From the NCBI RefSeq assembly GCF_041146395.1, contig NC_090983.1, positions 62,069,501 through 62,133,500 on the forward strand: 64,000 nucleotides of DNA, read 5' to 3'. The notes below the pieces were generated by a model that worked only from the letters and a program-made list of their open reading frames with translations, did not search any database and had not been told where the DNA came from. Position numbers and translations under genes: made by a program. The stretch comes from Eulemur rufifrons. Lineage: Eukaryota > Chordata > Mammalia > Primates > Lemuridae. Below are positions 40,216-51,539 of this stretch, one piece after another (position 1 is the stretch's first letter; each line of letters begins with the position of its first letter).

Positions 40216-41460
40216 TTTGAGTTGTCAATACAGTTGTTGTACAAGGCTTGCTCTGAATATCTTTTCCCCAGGTGCTTTAGCTTCTTAATTAAGCTAATCA
40301 GCTTAGTTCTTCATTTCTAAAAAAAATATATATAAAACCACTAATGATATGGAAACCTTAGTTTTGTCTATACTGTCCTTGTGGGTTTTGCCAGGCCATT
40401 TATCATCTATAAGACTCAGTTTTTTCTCATAGAATAAAATGTCTAAATGAGATCTCAAATGTACCCTTCATCAACTTTATGCACAAGTCATTTTCTCAAA
40501 TCCCTTGTGTGAAAGCCATAGGACAATCACTATTTGCCACAAAAGCATGTCACCAACTGCTTTCATTTCAGTCTAATGTGAAATAATCCAATCAGGTTTC
40601 TTGTAAAAGAGTCACATTCCATTTGAAAGCCAAATACTAAGTATCTCTGCTTTAAATACAGTTTTTTAACTCACTATATTTTCTCCATTTCCTAAGTTGG
40701 CCTCCTGGCACAACATCAAGATAAAGGGCAGTGCATACATTACTAAGACAGTGACGATCTCAGTGTAAGTCATTTGTTTTGTTAATGTCATTGCAAATTT
40801 TTTACAGTGACAACCTAGACCTTATGATATGTGAAACCACAGAGAATCATAGTCGTAATCTGATGAGGCTTAATGAAATATATTATAGTTTTGTCAGAAA
40901 ATCTATTTGTTGAGTAAAAGCCATGTTCCAGTGCTTGTTTTAATATATGGTGTACAGTGACATCTATAGGAGAATGTGTGTAATGAATGAAATTCAGTTA
41001 AAATCAGGATTCTATGGGTATGGTAAGCTTTTAGTGTGAGGAAAATATATTAGAAACAGGAAAATACGAGTTCGGTCTTAACACTTAAGGTGGATAGGGT
41101 CTTCCTTAAGAATTAAAGATACCCAGAATATAGCCATAAAATAAATAGCTTCAAATGGTTGAGAAAATTGATGGGAAATAGAGCAATTTCCATGGTAACA
41201 ATATAATGGGATTTTTTTTTAAAAGGAAGAGGAAGGTGACAAATACAGAGAGGTTGCCCAAAAAGGAAAATACACTTGCCAAGAAAATAAAAGGGTAGAA
41301 ACGGCTCTATAGTTGAAATATCTGAGAAAAATGTTGTTTCATTCTCTAAAACAATAATAATAATAAAACGATTGTGGTTATAATTACAGTTATGTTTTGT
41401 GCTATGCTACAGAAATTATATTCCCCAACTAAAAGCACTGTGTCACAGATATATCTGAAA
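40216..41460. other. Anonymous AT-rich sequence
   Basis: No gene or defined repeat recognised. Confidence 0.5.
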
Positions 41461-41464
41461 AAAT

Positions 41465-41800
41465 AGTGCCATGTAGCACGACAAGAAGAGCTCTGGACTG
41501 CTGGTCAGGGGTGTGATTCCAGATCCCAGGGCTGCTGTACCCTCTCTGGACTGTAATTATTCTATCCACAAAATGAGAAGGGATAACAAGGCAATTTCAA
41601 AGGCCAAATCTAACTCTAAATTTTCCAAGTATAACTTTAAAGTAGTGATGATTTTTCCTTTTTAATGATTCTATGATTAGTGGTTAACTTGATGTGCAAC
41701 CTTGTAAATGCACTTAACCTCTCTGTGCCATGGTTTCCTCACTTGTAATTGCAAGTGTGTGGACTAAATGACCTCTAAACTGTCATCTCTAAAACATTAT
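41465..41800 (+). repeat. MIR-like SINE fragments (two)
   Basis: The first (41465-41640) has 'aagagctctggactgctggt', 'gtgattccagatcccagggc', 'ccacaaaatgagaaggga'. The second (41690-41800) has 'cacttaacctctctgtgcca' and 'tggtttcctcacttgtaatt'. Both follow the MIR core ('cttaacctctctgtgcctca', 'gtttcctcatctgtaaaatg'). Confidence 0.65.
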
Positions 41801-41949
41801 TCTCAAACACCGTACCATATTCCCATGCATAGTTTGGGCCCTAAATAAATTAAAATTCTACCTTAGGTAGAATTAAGAGAATCAGTGAAATCCCAAGCAC
41901 ATAAGTAAAAAGACCACTTATATTAAATATGGATATATATCTATGGGGA

Positions 41950-42580
41950 TGAGAGGAAACTTCCCCATCACTCTGGAAGGTTTGCTGAAAAGATCAACTC
42001 ACAATAAAGCAGATTAATAAGAGAAAGAGGTGTATTTACTGTGCACACAGGGAGTATCACAGGGTGATCACCCAAAATTGCAATGGGGTCCAGAAATTCA
42101 TACACCCTCATTTTATAGGGGAGGGGGAGATGAGGAATATAGGTAATTCTGTTTAGGGGCAATAAATGATTACTAGGGAGGATGAATGGATGGGGGAAAC
42201 AGATTGACTTGTAAATGGTTCTCTTTGAGAATTAAATTAAACTGAGAGACAGGTATTATATTTAAAATGATTTAGGCCAGTTCTGGTTGAATTCTTGATC
42301 TTCTTTCCTATAATATATTGAGATAACAGGGAATAGAAGGGAAGTCAATCATTCTTTTGATGGGTCTGTTTGGTTTTATGGGGATAGAGGGAAAGCCCCT
42401 TCCAAGGCCAGTTGATCTCTAAGGGCCTTAAATTCAAAACACTCTTTATACCAAGGAGTCATATTTTGGAGTGAAATTTCCTGAGGTCCTTCATCTCCAA
42501 ACATTTATATGAACTTCAAGAGGATATTTGAATTCTTAAAAATCTATGCACTCAAACCACCTCTCCTGTTGTTTGGTTGG
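41950..42580 (-). repeat. Endogenous-retrovirus-type LTR, antisense
   Basis: Read on the minus strand, a TATA-type box ('cctataaaatgagggtgtat', from about 42100-42120) is followed by 'acacctctttctcttattaa' and 'tctgctttattgtgagttga', the promoter and polyadenylation layout of a gammaretrovirus-like (ERV1) LTR. I do not recognise the subfamily. No internal retroviral genes are adjacent, so it is probably a solo LTR. Ends are approximate. Confidence 0.5.
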
Positions 42581-43439
42581 TAATTGGGGACAGCAACAGA
42601 AAATGTGGTATGCCTCCCAAGGGCTTATCCCCTACCCAACCTCACTCCTTTGGCATTAAATAGAAAGGGTAGTGTAAATTTTTGAGTTAAATTCCCTATT
42701 TTGATTAAATTAAAGGGATTAAGAAATTGCCTAAGATTTTGAAACATAATTAAATACTTACACCTTTTCTGAAAAGAGACTCTTTAGTATAGCAAATATA
42801 TACTAGGAAGTATATATGTGCCAAAAATAATGTCAAAATTTGAGGCACAGTGTCTCATTTAATCTTTATCATCCAATGAAAGTTTTATAACCTTTTTATA
42901 AATTAAGAAAATAAAGCCATGAATGCTTAACATATTAAGCTTAAAACTGAATTAAAGTGTCATAAACCCATACTCATTCAGTTTCTCATTTTATGTATAT
43001 GTGTGTGTGTATGTATGAGTATAAATGCCACTCACATATATGCTCACAAACAGGTCAACTTTAATTGATTCCTACCATAATTGTTAAAGGTTTAGTCTTT
43101 CTTCCCTTATTTGTACTATGAGCTAATAGTCAATGACATGTTCACAATTTCTACATAAGAAGGGTGTAGTTAAGTTTAGGGTTAACTAATATTTTGTTTT
43201 CTATTTCACTCATGTTATTGCAAAGCAAATTCTTACCATCACATCATTTCATCTGTACTTATTTCAGAATGTGTCACTAAAATATAAGGAATTTTGTACA
43301 ATGTTATAACAATACATTTATCACACATATCTCAAAATAATAATTTCATATCAAATATTCAGTCATGGTATTTTGAAATGGAATTGAAATGGGAAAATAT
43401 TTTGAAGTAAATTAAATTAAGAATATGACATGTCAAAAC

Positions 43440-44530
43440 TTCTAAGAGGCAGCTAAAATAGCCATTAGGGGTAAAATCAATGCATTTCAACATATCAAAA
43501 TAAAAGGGAAAATTATATGAGCATCTCTACAGATGCAGAGAATATTTAGTAATATTTGACATCCATTTACAATAAAAGTTTTTAGCAGGCAAGGAATGCA
43601 AAGAATTTCCTTAATCTGATAAAAATCTTTTTTAAAAAGCTAGAGCTTTTAAAAGTATTATAATTAACAATTAAAATTATAATTAAAATCTTATAATTAA
43701 TCATGAATTATTGAAAGTTTTTCCCTAGAGATCAAGAATAAGAGGATACATGCTATCACTGCTTACAAAATCATTGTACTAGAATCTGAGCAATTAAAGA
43801 AGTCAAAAGAAAAGAAAAGAAGTCAAGAAAAAGAACACATTAATTTGCAAACCAAGAAATAAAGTTGTCAGTTTTGCAGATGGCATGATTATATATGTAG
43901 AAAATCCAGACTCCACTGCAGGGTAGGTAGATGTAGCAAAGTACCTGGATATATGATAAATATACAAAAATTAATTGCATTTCTAAATACCAGCAATAAA
44001 CAGATGGAAATGAAAATGTTTACATAATATTAAAAAACCCAAAACAATGAAAAATTTAAAGTGTTAATTTAATTAAAGCAAGACATCTATATCAAAAACT
44101 ACAAATATTATTGAGAGAAATTAAAGAAGTTCTATATAAATGGAGAGATATATGATGCTCATGGATTAGAACTCTCAATATCATCAATATATCAATTCTT
44201 GATCCATGAATGAAAAGTATTTTCAATTAAAAACACAGAATTATGTGTGTGTGTGTGTGTGTGTGTAAAATTGACAAGTTGCTTCTACATTTATGTGAAA
44301 ATTCAAAAGGCAATTAGAAAAAAAAGAGATGAAGAGCATATCCTATCAGATATTGAGGTAAGCCTTCTTTATAAAGGTATAATAATCAAAACATTGCAAA
44401 ATTGGTGCAAAGATTGATAAATGAACAATAGAAAAAATAGAGTAGAAAAACACATTTATGATTTTAAAAAAGGAATTTGCAGAGCAGTGGGGTGAATGGA
44501 ATAAAAATATTTTACCCAAAAATATATTTC
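43440..44530 (+). mobile_element. Old L1M ORF2 fragment (RT domain)
   Basis: The order of landmarks is L1 ORF2: 'tttgcagatggcatgattat' followed by 'atgtagaaaatcc' (RT catalytic region, 43876-43908), 'gataaatatacaaaaattaa' followed by 'ttgcatttctaaataccagc', and later 'attcaaaaggcaattagaaa' and 'tataataatcaaaacattgc'. There are many small deletions and no open frame. It is the first of several L1M pieces up to 51530. Confidence 0.75.
44244..44266 (+). repeat. (GT)n microsatellite
   Basis: About 11 GT units inside the L1M fragment. Confidence 0.95.
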
Positions 44531-44554
44531 TTTTACATAGTTAATATTTTGAGA

Positions 44555-45036
44555 TGCTGTCAGAGAGCCAGCAAACAGAAATGACCCTGTTAATCTGCCT
44601 TTTGTGGGGGAAATTTGTATCTATAGAGAATCTGTATTAATACAGCCAGGCTTTCCCTTGTAAAGATTAACTGAGTCTGACACCTAAAAGATCTGAAAGA
44701 AATATTTACCATCCATATTCTCTCTGAGGGTTGCTACCTGTGAGGTTTCATCTACATCAGAAGACCACATTTGCTAGCCAAGCCTCCTGTTCTCCCACTA
44801 CCATATCCTATCTTGCCACCAAAACCTGATTTACCACCATAAACTGTTTTTGGCCATGTTCTGAGCTTGAATCCTTTCAGTAACCTCAAGATGCTATATA
44901 AGCTTCTGTACTCAAATGGAGGAGGGGGTTGAGTTTTCAATCTGAAGGTTTCTGTGTATGCACATTACATAAATTTATTTGCCTTTTCTCCTATTGATCA
45001 ATCCGCCTAATGTCAGTGATTTTCAGTGAAACTTCA
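44555..45036 (+). repeat. ERV1-type solo LTR
   Basis: A block of about 480 bp runs from 'tgctgtcagagagccagcaa' to '...tgaaacttca' (TG...CA ends). It has a TATA box at 'gatgctatataagcttctgt' (about 44890-44908) and the polyadenylation-side wording 'ataaatttatttgccttttc' and 'tcctattgatcaatccgcct'. This layout is that of an LTR of the MER34/MER41 kind, though I am not certain of the family. No internal region is attached. Confidence 0.6.
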
Positions 45037-45044
45037 AAAAAACC

Positions 45045-45627
45045 TTTTTTTTTTTTTTTTTTTTGAGGCAAAACTCTGTACATTTATTTCGGCTATAAAG
45101 ACCCCTTGTTGCCAGAGTCATCCTCGTGGTCCCCAAATCAGCTGTCCGCCTCCTCCCTGTCGCCATCCTTGTAGTAGTCATTGTAGAAGAGGTCCGAGCC
45201 CTCATCAGGTCTTGGTCTTCACACAGAACTCGGCGAGCGTGGTGGGCAGCTTTACACCCTCGCGCTCCGTGTCCACCTTGGTCCTCAGGACCTGCTTCCG
45301 GATGATGTCTGTGTACTTCCGGTCTTTTCCTTTGCTCTCTTTCCAGTTCCTGTACATAGGCTAGGCATCCACGTGGATTGGTGAGAAGGAGTTGGGCTCG
45401 TTCAGGAGGGAGATCATGCTCAGGAGGATGGTCCTGACCTGGATGGGGTTCCATGGCTCTGAGTGCAGTTCCCCACTCTGGGGGTCGTCAACTGGGGGAT
45501 GGAGGATGGAGATGCACACGTACCCTGTCTCGTAGATGTTAGGGCGCCACATCTTGATCAGAAACCAAAAGGCTGGCGGGGAGTAAGGGTAGTCGATGGG
45601 GAACTTGAGTTGTGCCCTGAAGTAGCC
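45045..45627 (-). pseudogene. CDC34P: Processed pseudogene of CDC34 (UBE2R1), 5'-truncated
   Basis: CDC34 is an E2 ubiquitin-conjugating enzyme that works with SCF ubiquitin ligases in the nucleus and cytosol. On the minus strand the frame 45627-45361 reads from about residue 55 of the parent (GYF..., LKFPIDYPYSPPAF) through the catalytic region (CISILHPPVDDPQSGEL, with the active Cys retained) to FSPIHVDA and a TAG stop. The match continues in the same frame (YRNWKESKGKDRKYTDII), then a shift precedes the acidic tail. The HPN motif is changed to RPN, GDV to GYV, and one codon is lost after NPIQ. A minus-strand AATAAA (45083-45088) and a 20-T run (45045-45064) are the retained poly-A signal and tail. 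ARLKF/SPPAF/ETG favour CDC34 over UBE2R2. It has no introns and no start, so it is a dead retrocopy. Confidence 0.93.
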
Positions 45628-45639
45628 TTGAAATCTAGT

Positions 45640-46075
45640 TGTCCATTCATGGTAAAATGCATAAATATATTGTGACATATGTATAAAATGAAATACTCTT
45701 CTCCAATGAGAATGACTAAACCAAAACTATAATCAACAACATGATTGAATATCATAAATATAAAGTTCAGCAAAGTAAACCGAATACAAAAGAATGCATA
45801 TTGTTTGGTTCCATGTATGGAAAGTTCACAAATAGACAAAACTTACCTACAGTGTTAGAAGTTAGGATAGTGGCTACTTTTGGAAGTATGATGATTAGAA
45901 GGAGTTGCAAAGGGATTTTGGTGTGTTGATACTGCACTCTTTCTTCATCTGGATTCTGGGTACATAAGTATGTTGACTTTCTTAAAATCTATGAAGCTAT
46001 AAAACTATGACTTTTATACTTTTCTGTCTGTATTTTTCTCCAATAAGATTATGTTAAAAGTCTAGGAAGAAAATT
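45640..46075 (+). mobile_element. Old L1M 3' end
   Basis: 'gtttggttccatgtatggaa', then 'gttaggatagtggctacttt', 'tctggattctgggtacataa', 'gtatgttgactttcttaaaa' and 'tttctgtctgtatttttctc' followed by 'caataagattatgtta'. This is the characteristic 3' UTR of L1ME/L1M subfamilies, ending in the AATAA-type signal. Confidence 0.75.
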
Positions 46076-46079
46076 ATAA

Positions 46080-46520
46080 AAGAAATAATAGACTATCCCA
46101 CAACTAAAGGATATGTGTTTCCAAGGTAAATGGGACCACAAATGCTCCAGGTCAATGAAGAAAAATAGAAGCACATTAAGGTAGATCATCATGAAATTTA
46201 GAACAAAACAGAACAAAAATCAAAATCTATCTAGAAAAAAGATTACATAAAACAATCATAAAACATGTGGCATAGAACATCTCAAGATAAGCACAAAAAA
46301 TCTAGGAAATAATAGACCAATGTCTTTAAAATATTAAGGGTAAATGATCCTGAGCTTACCCTTTTATACCTAGCCAAATTATCCATCAATATTAGGATAA
46401 ATTTTAAGATAAAGTGAGGTCAAGAAAACCCTCAAAATTTTTCCTTTAGATATGCCTTTACTTAGAAGTTACTAGAGACTATGATCTATAAAATTAAAGA
46501 AATAAACTATAAATTGCAAA
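46080..46520 (+). mobile_element. Old L1M or HAL1 5'-side fragment
   Basis: 'taatagaccaatgtctttaa' with 'aatattaagggtaaatgatc', then 'cttttatacctagccaaatt' and 'atccatcaatattagg' resemble the inter-ORF/ORF1-side sequence of L1M and HAL1 ('cttcaaaatactgagggaaaat', 'ctatacccagccaaactatc'). No open frame remains. Confidence 0.55.
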
Positions 46521-46539
46521 TTTTAAATTTTAAGTTGCA

Positions 46540-47035
46540 AAGCAGGTCACTATAATGTCTCCCATCTCATGTACTCTCTGCAATATGAACTTACCACACC
46601 TTCACCAAGAGTCAGAGTCTATTTCTATGCCCACTTAATTTGGCAAGCTCTGTGACTGCTTTGACTAACAGAATATTGTACAAGGGAAGCATGCCAGCTC
46701 CATGAATAACCCTTAACTGGTAAGGCAGCTGCCACTTCAGAAACCAGCTTCTACTACCATGCTGTGAGGAGACTGAACCATAGGGAAAGGCAGTGAAGAA
46801 TGGGAAACTTTGTGAAATGTAGAAAAGGCCAAGAATATTAATATACTATGTGAGTGAACAAACCATTTTGAAAGTAGAACCTTAAGCCCAAGCCATTCCA
46901 GATGTCACTGGGTGCATTACAGACAAATCCCTTAGCCAAGCCCTTTCCTAATTCCTGACCTTCAAAAAATAGAATATTTATTTTAAGCTATTGTTTTAGG
47001 AATGGTTTGTTGTAGAGCAATAGATAATCAGATCA
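46540..47035 (+). repeat. MLT1-like MaLR LTR, sense
   Basis: 'ttgactaacagaatattgta', 'ctaccatgctgtgaggagac' and the end 'tttattttaagctattgttt' with 'ggaatggtttgttgtagagc' and 'aatagataatcaga' follow the MLT1 order: 'ttggccaatggaatg', 'ctgctgtgaggaagccc', AATAAA, 'ttaagccactaagttttggggt', 'ttgttatgcagcaatagataac'. It lies between two L1M pieces and appears to have split them. Confidence 0.7.
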
Positions 47036-47039
47036 CTAA

Positions 47040-48120
47040 GAAAATAAAATGGAAATCTGAAATCCAGTGCAAGGGAAAGGAGAGTGGAAAGGTCACTTTC
47101 TAGGAAGATGGTAAAGAGGGGCCTTGCAAGAAAGCTGTTCAAAGGAGCCTGTAGCTCTAGAGAGAAAGACTCCAAAAAGAAAATAAAACTAATAGAAAAA
47201 TGAATATATTTGTATGCATTCAGATGAGACTTTCAATGCTTTCTGAGAGAATTTCAGGAACATAGAAAAATAAACACCAAAACAAATGTTGATTACAGAA
47301 TAAATACGGTGTGAAAAAGGGAATGTAACAACAGGTAGCTTCATATATTAGATGTCAGTTATATCATTATTAAAAGGTAGATGATACTATATAATGCAAA
47401 TTGGAAATTTTAGGAGACAACATAGACATTTAGGAAGGAAATTTATGTGTTTATATTTTTGGTGGGGGATAGGTCTTAGAGTTTTTGTAGGAGAGCTAAA
47501 TTCTCATATTCCTATAAGAAATACCAAAATAAGATGATTATATAGAATTCTGAGGGTAAATACTGGGAGAAATAGCTGACATAGTTCAGACTTTTTGCCT
47601 GATAATAGTGGAAGTTAGAGATGAAGAGGAATCAGGAAAGAAACTAATCTTTTTTTATTAAAGACTAAGTTCATTAAACAAATACATGTATTCCTTCGAT
47701 AAATTTGCTTATTCTGAAATTAAGGAAAAGATATGTCAAGCAAATAGCCACCAAAAGAAAGCAACATTTCTGGTAAGGAACAAAGAAGCATATTATGTCA
47801 GTACAAGGAAAAAAATATGTGAACAACATATAAAAATTATGAATATAGGTATAAATAATATCTTACCCTCAAAATATATAAAGTAAAATCTGATAGAACA
47901 TCTGGCAGAAACACAGAAATCAACAAATACAATAGGGGATTTTAATATGCTCCATCTCATGCTAAGACTGATGAAATAGAAGAAAAAGCAAAGGTATGGA
48001 AGACATGAAAAGCACTTGAGCATAATAAGTTTAAATTAACATCTGTAGAAAGTCATTACATCAGATTATATATGTATATTTGGATCATACACAAAATATT
48101 GACAAAAATGAATTTTATAC
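47040..48120 (+). mobile_element. Old L1M, inter-ORF region into ORF2 endonuclease
   Basis: The left part (47040-47650) fits L1M inter-ORF sequence. From about 47740 the wording is ORF2: 'agccaccaaaagaaagcaac', 'taccctcaaaatatataaag', 'gatagaacatctggcagaaa', 'acaaatacaataggggattt' with 'taatatgctcc' (the endonuclease GDFN-type region, with 'ggggattttaa'). The open frame at 47686-47886 is a piece of it and is not a gene. Confidence 0.65.
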
Positions 48121-48124
48121 TAAA

Positions 48125-48725
48125 CATTAAATTTGAAAGGATATCATGGAGGCTCACAAAACAAGACCAGGGAAGGCCTGACAATTTCAACTGGGAAAGA
48201 TACAAAGAGCCACTTTTAGATTTAGAGAGTTTATTACTTACATAGATAGTAAAAAAGAAGAATGAGCCACAGGTGCCAGCTTCCTTGGTCCCTGTTCAAC
48301 ACACTAAAAAGGACGATACTGAAACAAAAGGGATGAATGACTCCAATGTGAGTATGGGATATCATTTTGCTAAGGAGCCAAATCTAGATTGCAGGTAATT
48401 AGTTTTATATTCTGTTGTTCTATGCTAAAGGAGGTGGGGCAGAGAGCATCATAACCCATCAGACCCAGGAGATGATGAGCAACTGTCTCACAATAGCCTT
48501 TCAGGGCAGATAAAGACCTAAGTGGAAGGTGGCCTCATAGCTGCTCCTTTGAGGCCTCCTATACACTCCCATATCCTGAGAGAGCATAAGGTGTGCTGCC
48601 AAGACTCAGATAAGCTGCATTTCAAGCTTTGCATTTCAAATGAATACATTCAAAGTCATCAGGTGGTATGGATGAACCATACTCTGACAGCTATGTTCTC
48701 TGTGAAATACAGCTAGAGTCAAAAG
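48125..48725 (-). repeat. Probable ERV LTR, antisense
   Basis: On the minus strand it ends with 'taagtaataaactctctaaa' and 'tctaaaagtggctctttgta', an AATAAA signal followed by a T/G-rich stretch as in LTR polyadenylation regions. A 'tataaaac' box lies upstream (reverse of 'gttttata' near 48400). The block is less AT-rich than the L1M on both sides, which it interrupts. Family not identified. Confidence 0.45.
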
Positions 48726-48729
48726 CAAT

Positions 48730-48990
48730 ACAAAATATCACATATTTGGAAACTTTTAAAAAATATATCCTTAGGATGAGAAATAAGTCATGAGGGCAAT
48801 AATGACTTAGAGCTCAGTGCCAAACATCTGGATTGTATGTAAAGCAGTATTTTTAAAAAGTAAAGATAAAGCCTCAAATATATCAGAAAACAAGAAAGAA
48901 TAAAAATATAAATAAATAAATATTTAACTCAGAAAGATTGAAAAAGAGGAAGAAAAATCGAAAGAATAAAACAGAAAAAAATATTTCTAT
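48730..48990 (+). mobile_element. Old L1M ORF2 fragment
   Basis: 'tgtaaagcagtatttttaaa' and 'aagataaagcctcaaatata' followed by 'tcagaaaacaagaaagaata' parallel the ORF2 linker between endonuclease and RT ('gcagtacttaaagggaaat', 'gcttatattagaaaagaagaaagg'). It continues the copy interrupted by the LTR. Confidence 0.55.
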
Positions 48991-48999
48991 ACATAAGCA

Positions 49000-50280
49000 T
49001 TTGTATCTACATTGTTAAACTGATGCCTCCAAAATGAACCCATTACTAGATAATCCCCTTACTAATCTGTAAACAGTGAGAAATCTGGTTCTGACCATTT
49101 ACTACCTATTCATTAAATTGTTCAATTTCAGTACCCCTATATAGAAGGATCAGAATTATTAGCCTGTACCCCCACGGAAAACAATTTTACAACTAGAGTA
49201 TAGTACTAATGTGCAATACTTTTTGCCTTTAGTCTTATAGGCGCCAATCATGTCTGCATATCTATGTTTATAAATATGTATATATGTATATGTTAGTAGA
49301 CAGACATATAATTCTTTGCTCTGTCAGCTGAGATATCCTAGAAGAAATGACACCTCAGTAGCAACAGACACACCTAGAGCCCAAATCTTGTTTGCTATCA
49401 TAATACCATTTTCCAATAAAAGAAACTAAAGCTCCTTGGGGAAATGGTTGAATATAGGACAAGGGTAGAACATATATAAGATGATCCTGGAGCATCTTAT
49501 AGTATCAGAAAGTTTAAAAAGTGCTAAAAACAAAACAAACAACAACAAACTTTCACACTGATGAGGGTATGTCAAATAGGTACAGGAGCCAACTGAAAAA
49601 AAAATGCCCAATGGATAAAGCTAAAATAATTTTGGACAAGAAAATAAGTAAATTAGATTATAACCCAAAGCGTAAAATAAATATTCATGATTCATTATTG
49701 ATATAAATAAATGATTGAATGAATAAATAAATAAGGCAGACAAGACAGATGTCCTATAAAGAATAACTCCAAATAAATTGTGTAGCTACTTCACATTAAA
49801 GGAAGTGGAACATAAATCCTTACTTCCTAAGTATGGTCTGCATATCATGACTTCCTTTCAAAGAGTACATGGCAAAGGGGAAAGAGAGTTACTTTACTGT
49901 AAAGAAGCCTGACAAACAGTACGTCAGCCAGGTGATCAAGCTCAATATCAGTAGTCGTTGATCATGTCGAAAGTATGTATGTGCTCTTGATATAATATGA
50001 TAAAAGTGGCACTTAACTTCTATGATCTTCTTCCCTAAAACTCATAGCCCCAGTCTAATCATGAGAAAAAATAAAATTCTAGTAGAGAATATCCTATGAT
50101 ATACCCTTCAAGATTATCATAAACAAGGAAATCCTGAGAAACTGTCATAGCCAAAAGGAAACTGAGACATGACAAATAAATATAATGTGGTATCCTGGAA
50201 AAGAAATAGGACATTAGGTAAAAACTAAGAACCTCAATAAACTATAGACTTTAGTTAATATAAAGAATAGAAAGGACATG
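49000..50280 (+). mobile_element. Old L1M 3' UTR fragment
   Basis: 'aaagagtacatggcaaaggg', 'ctttactgtaaagaagcctg', 'acaaacagtacgtcagccag', 'gtgatcaagctcaatatcag', 'aatgtggtatcctggaaaag', 'aggacattaggtaaaaacta' and 'aacctcaataaactatagac' are a run I recall as a common L1M-class 3' region. It lacks the final poly-A end. Confidence 0.65.
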
Positions 50281-50329
50281 ACAAGAAAAGAAAATTAGGC
50301 CCACAGAAAAGAAGACTAATGTGATTAAT

Positions 50330-50485
50330 CTGTGCCTATCCAATAGTCCAGGACAGTCCCTCCATCTCAAAGTCCTTATACTTAATCACATCTGCAAATT
50401 ACATTTTTCCATACAATGTAACAAAGTCACAGGTTCCAGGAATTAGTATAGGAGCATCTTTGGTGGGGAGAGTTATTCTTTCTAC
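50330..50485 (-). repeat. MaLR/MLT1-like LTR 5' end, antisense
   Basis: 'ccatctcaaagtccttatac', 'ttaatcacatctgcaaatta', 'gtcacaggttccaggaatta' and 'ggagcatctttggtgggg' are the reverse of the common LTR start '...ccaaagatgtcc...cctgtgaatatg...tgcagatgtgattaag...gatggg'. Only this end is present. Confidence 0.75.
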
Positions 50486-50489
50486 AACA

Positions 50490-51530
50490 AAGATAAAAAG
50501 AAAACTTCAACACATAAAAATACCTCATATTTATGAGTGGAACATTTTAATATTTCCCCTGAATTAATCTATTATGCAAGGTAATCTCAATAAAAATTTT
50601 GTTGATTTTGTAAGAACTTAATAAACTGATTCTAAGATACATATAGAAATATAAATGACTAAGAGTAGCTAAAACAATTTTGAAAAAGAAGAGTGAAATG
50701 AAAGAAATTGTACTCATAGTGAATGAATATAAAGCTTATATAAATAAATGCAATGTTGTTCTTGGGGTGAAGCTGAAAAATAACCAATGGAACAGAAAAG
50801 AAATTTCAAGAGTAGACCCATATAGATGATAAAAAATGCCATATGAGAGATATGGCATCACAAACAACTGAAGCAAGGCCATTAATAGATTTTCTTATGC
50901 ATAATGATAGAAAATTTTCTTACTACATGGAGAAAAGTAGTTTGGGATGCCTAATTTACACCATTGAAAAAACCCCAAATGGGCTAAGACTTAAATTCAA
51001 AAGGTAAATTCCAAAGCTATTAAAATTATATTTGGAATAATCTAATTATGTAGAAGATCAGGATGTCTCAATACCTGAAAACAGAAAACATAATGGGAAA
51101 AGTTATGGATTTGACTACCTTAAAAATAATCATTTTTTAAAATACAAACACACAGAGATTGAGAGAAGATGTTTGAAATACTCAAAATCAACAGAGTATT
51201 AATATTTGGCATATGTAAACAAATTCTCAGATCAACTAGAAAATTACGGGGATCACAGAAAAAATTAAGCAAGAGAGAGAAATAGTAATTTGCAGAAGTG
51301 AAGCCTGGGTGGTTAACAGATATTTGAAGAGATGCTTAGGCTCATTATTAATCCAAGAAAACAAGAATACTACTTTCATATTGGAAAAAAATCAGAAATT
51401 ATTTTTAACCAAGTGTTAGTAATAAGAACTGCTAGTGGGAGGGTCAACTGGTGTAGCCATATACACAAGGTTTTGGCATCTCTCTCTCCCTCTCGCTCTC
51501 TCTTTTTCTCTCTCTCTCACAAATTAACTA
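50490..51530 (+). mobile_element. Old L1M ORF2 C-terminal fragment
   Basis: Landmarks are 'aataaaaattttgttgattt', 'ggaacagaaaagaaatttca' with 'agagtagacccatatagatg', 'ggctaagacttaaattcaaa', 'gctcattattaatccaagaa' and 'gctagtgggagggtcaactg' with 'gtgtagccat'. This is the expected order of the ORF2 C-terminal third, with many deletions. It ends at a (CT)n tract (51480-51518). Confidence 0.7.
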
Positions 51531-51539
51531 ACTAACATA

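Noticed and set aside
45361..45678. Intact ubiquitin-conjugating enzyme gene
   Set aside because: It starts in flanking repeat sequence, lacks the first 50 or so residues, has an in-frame stop and later a frameshift, and has a poly-A tail. It is a processed pseudogene.
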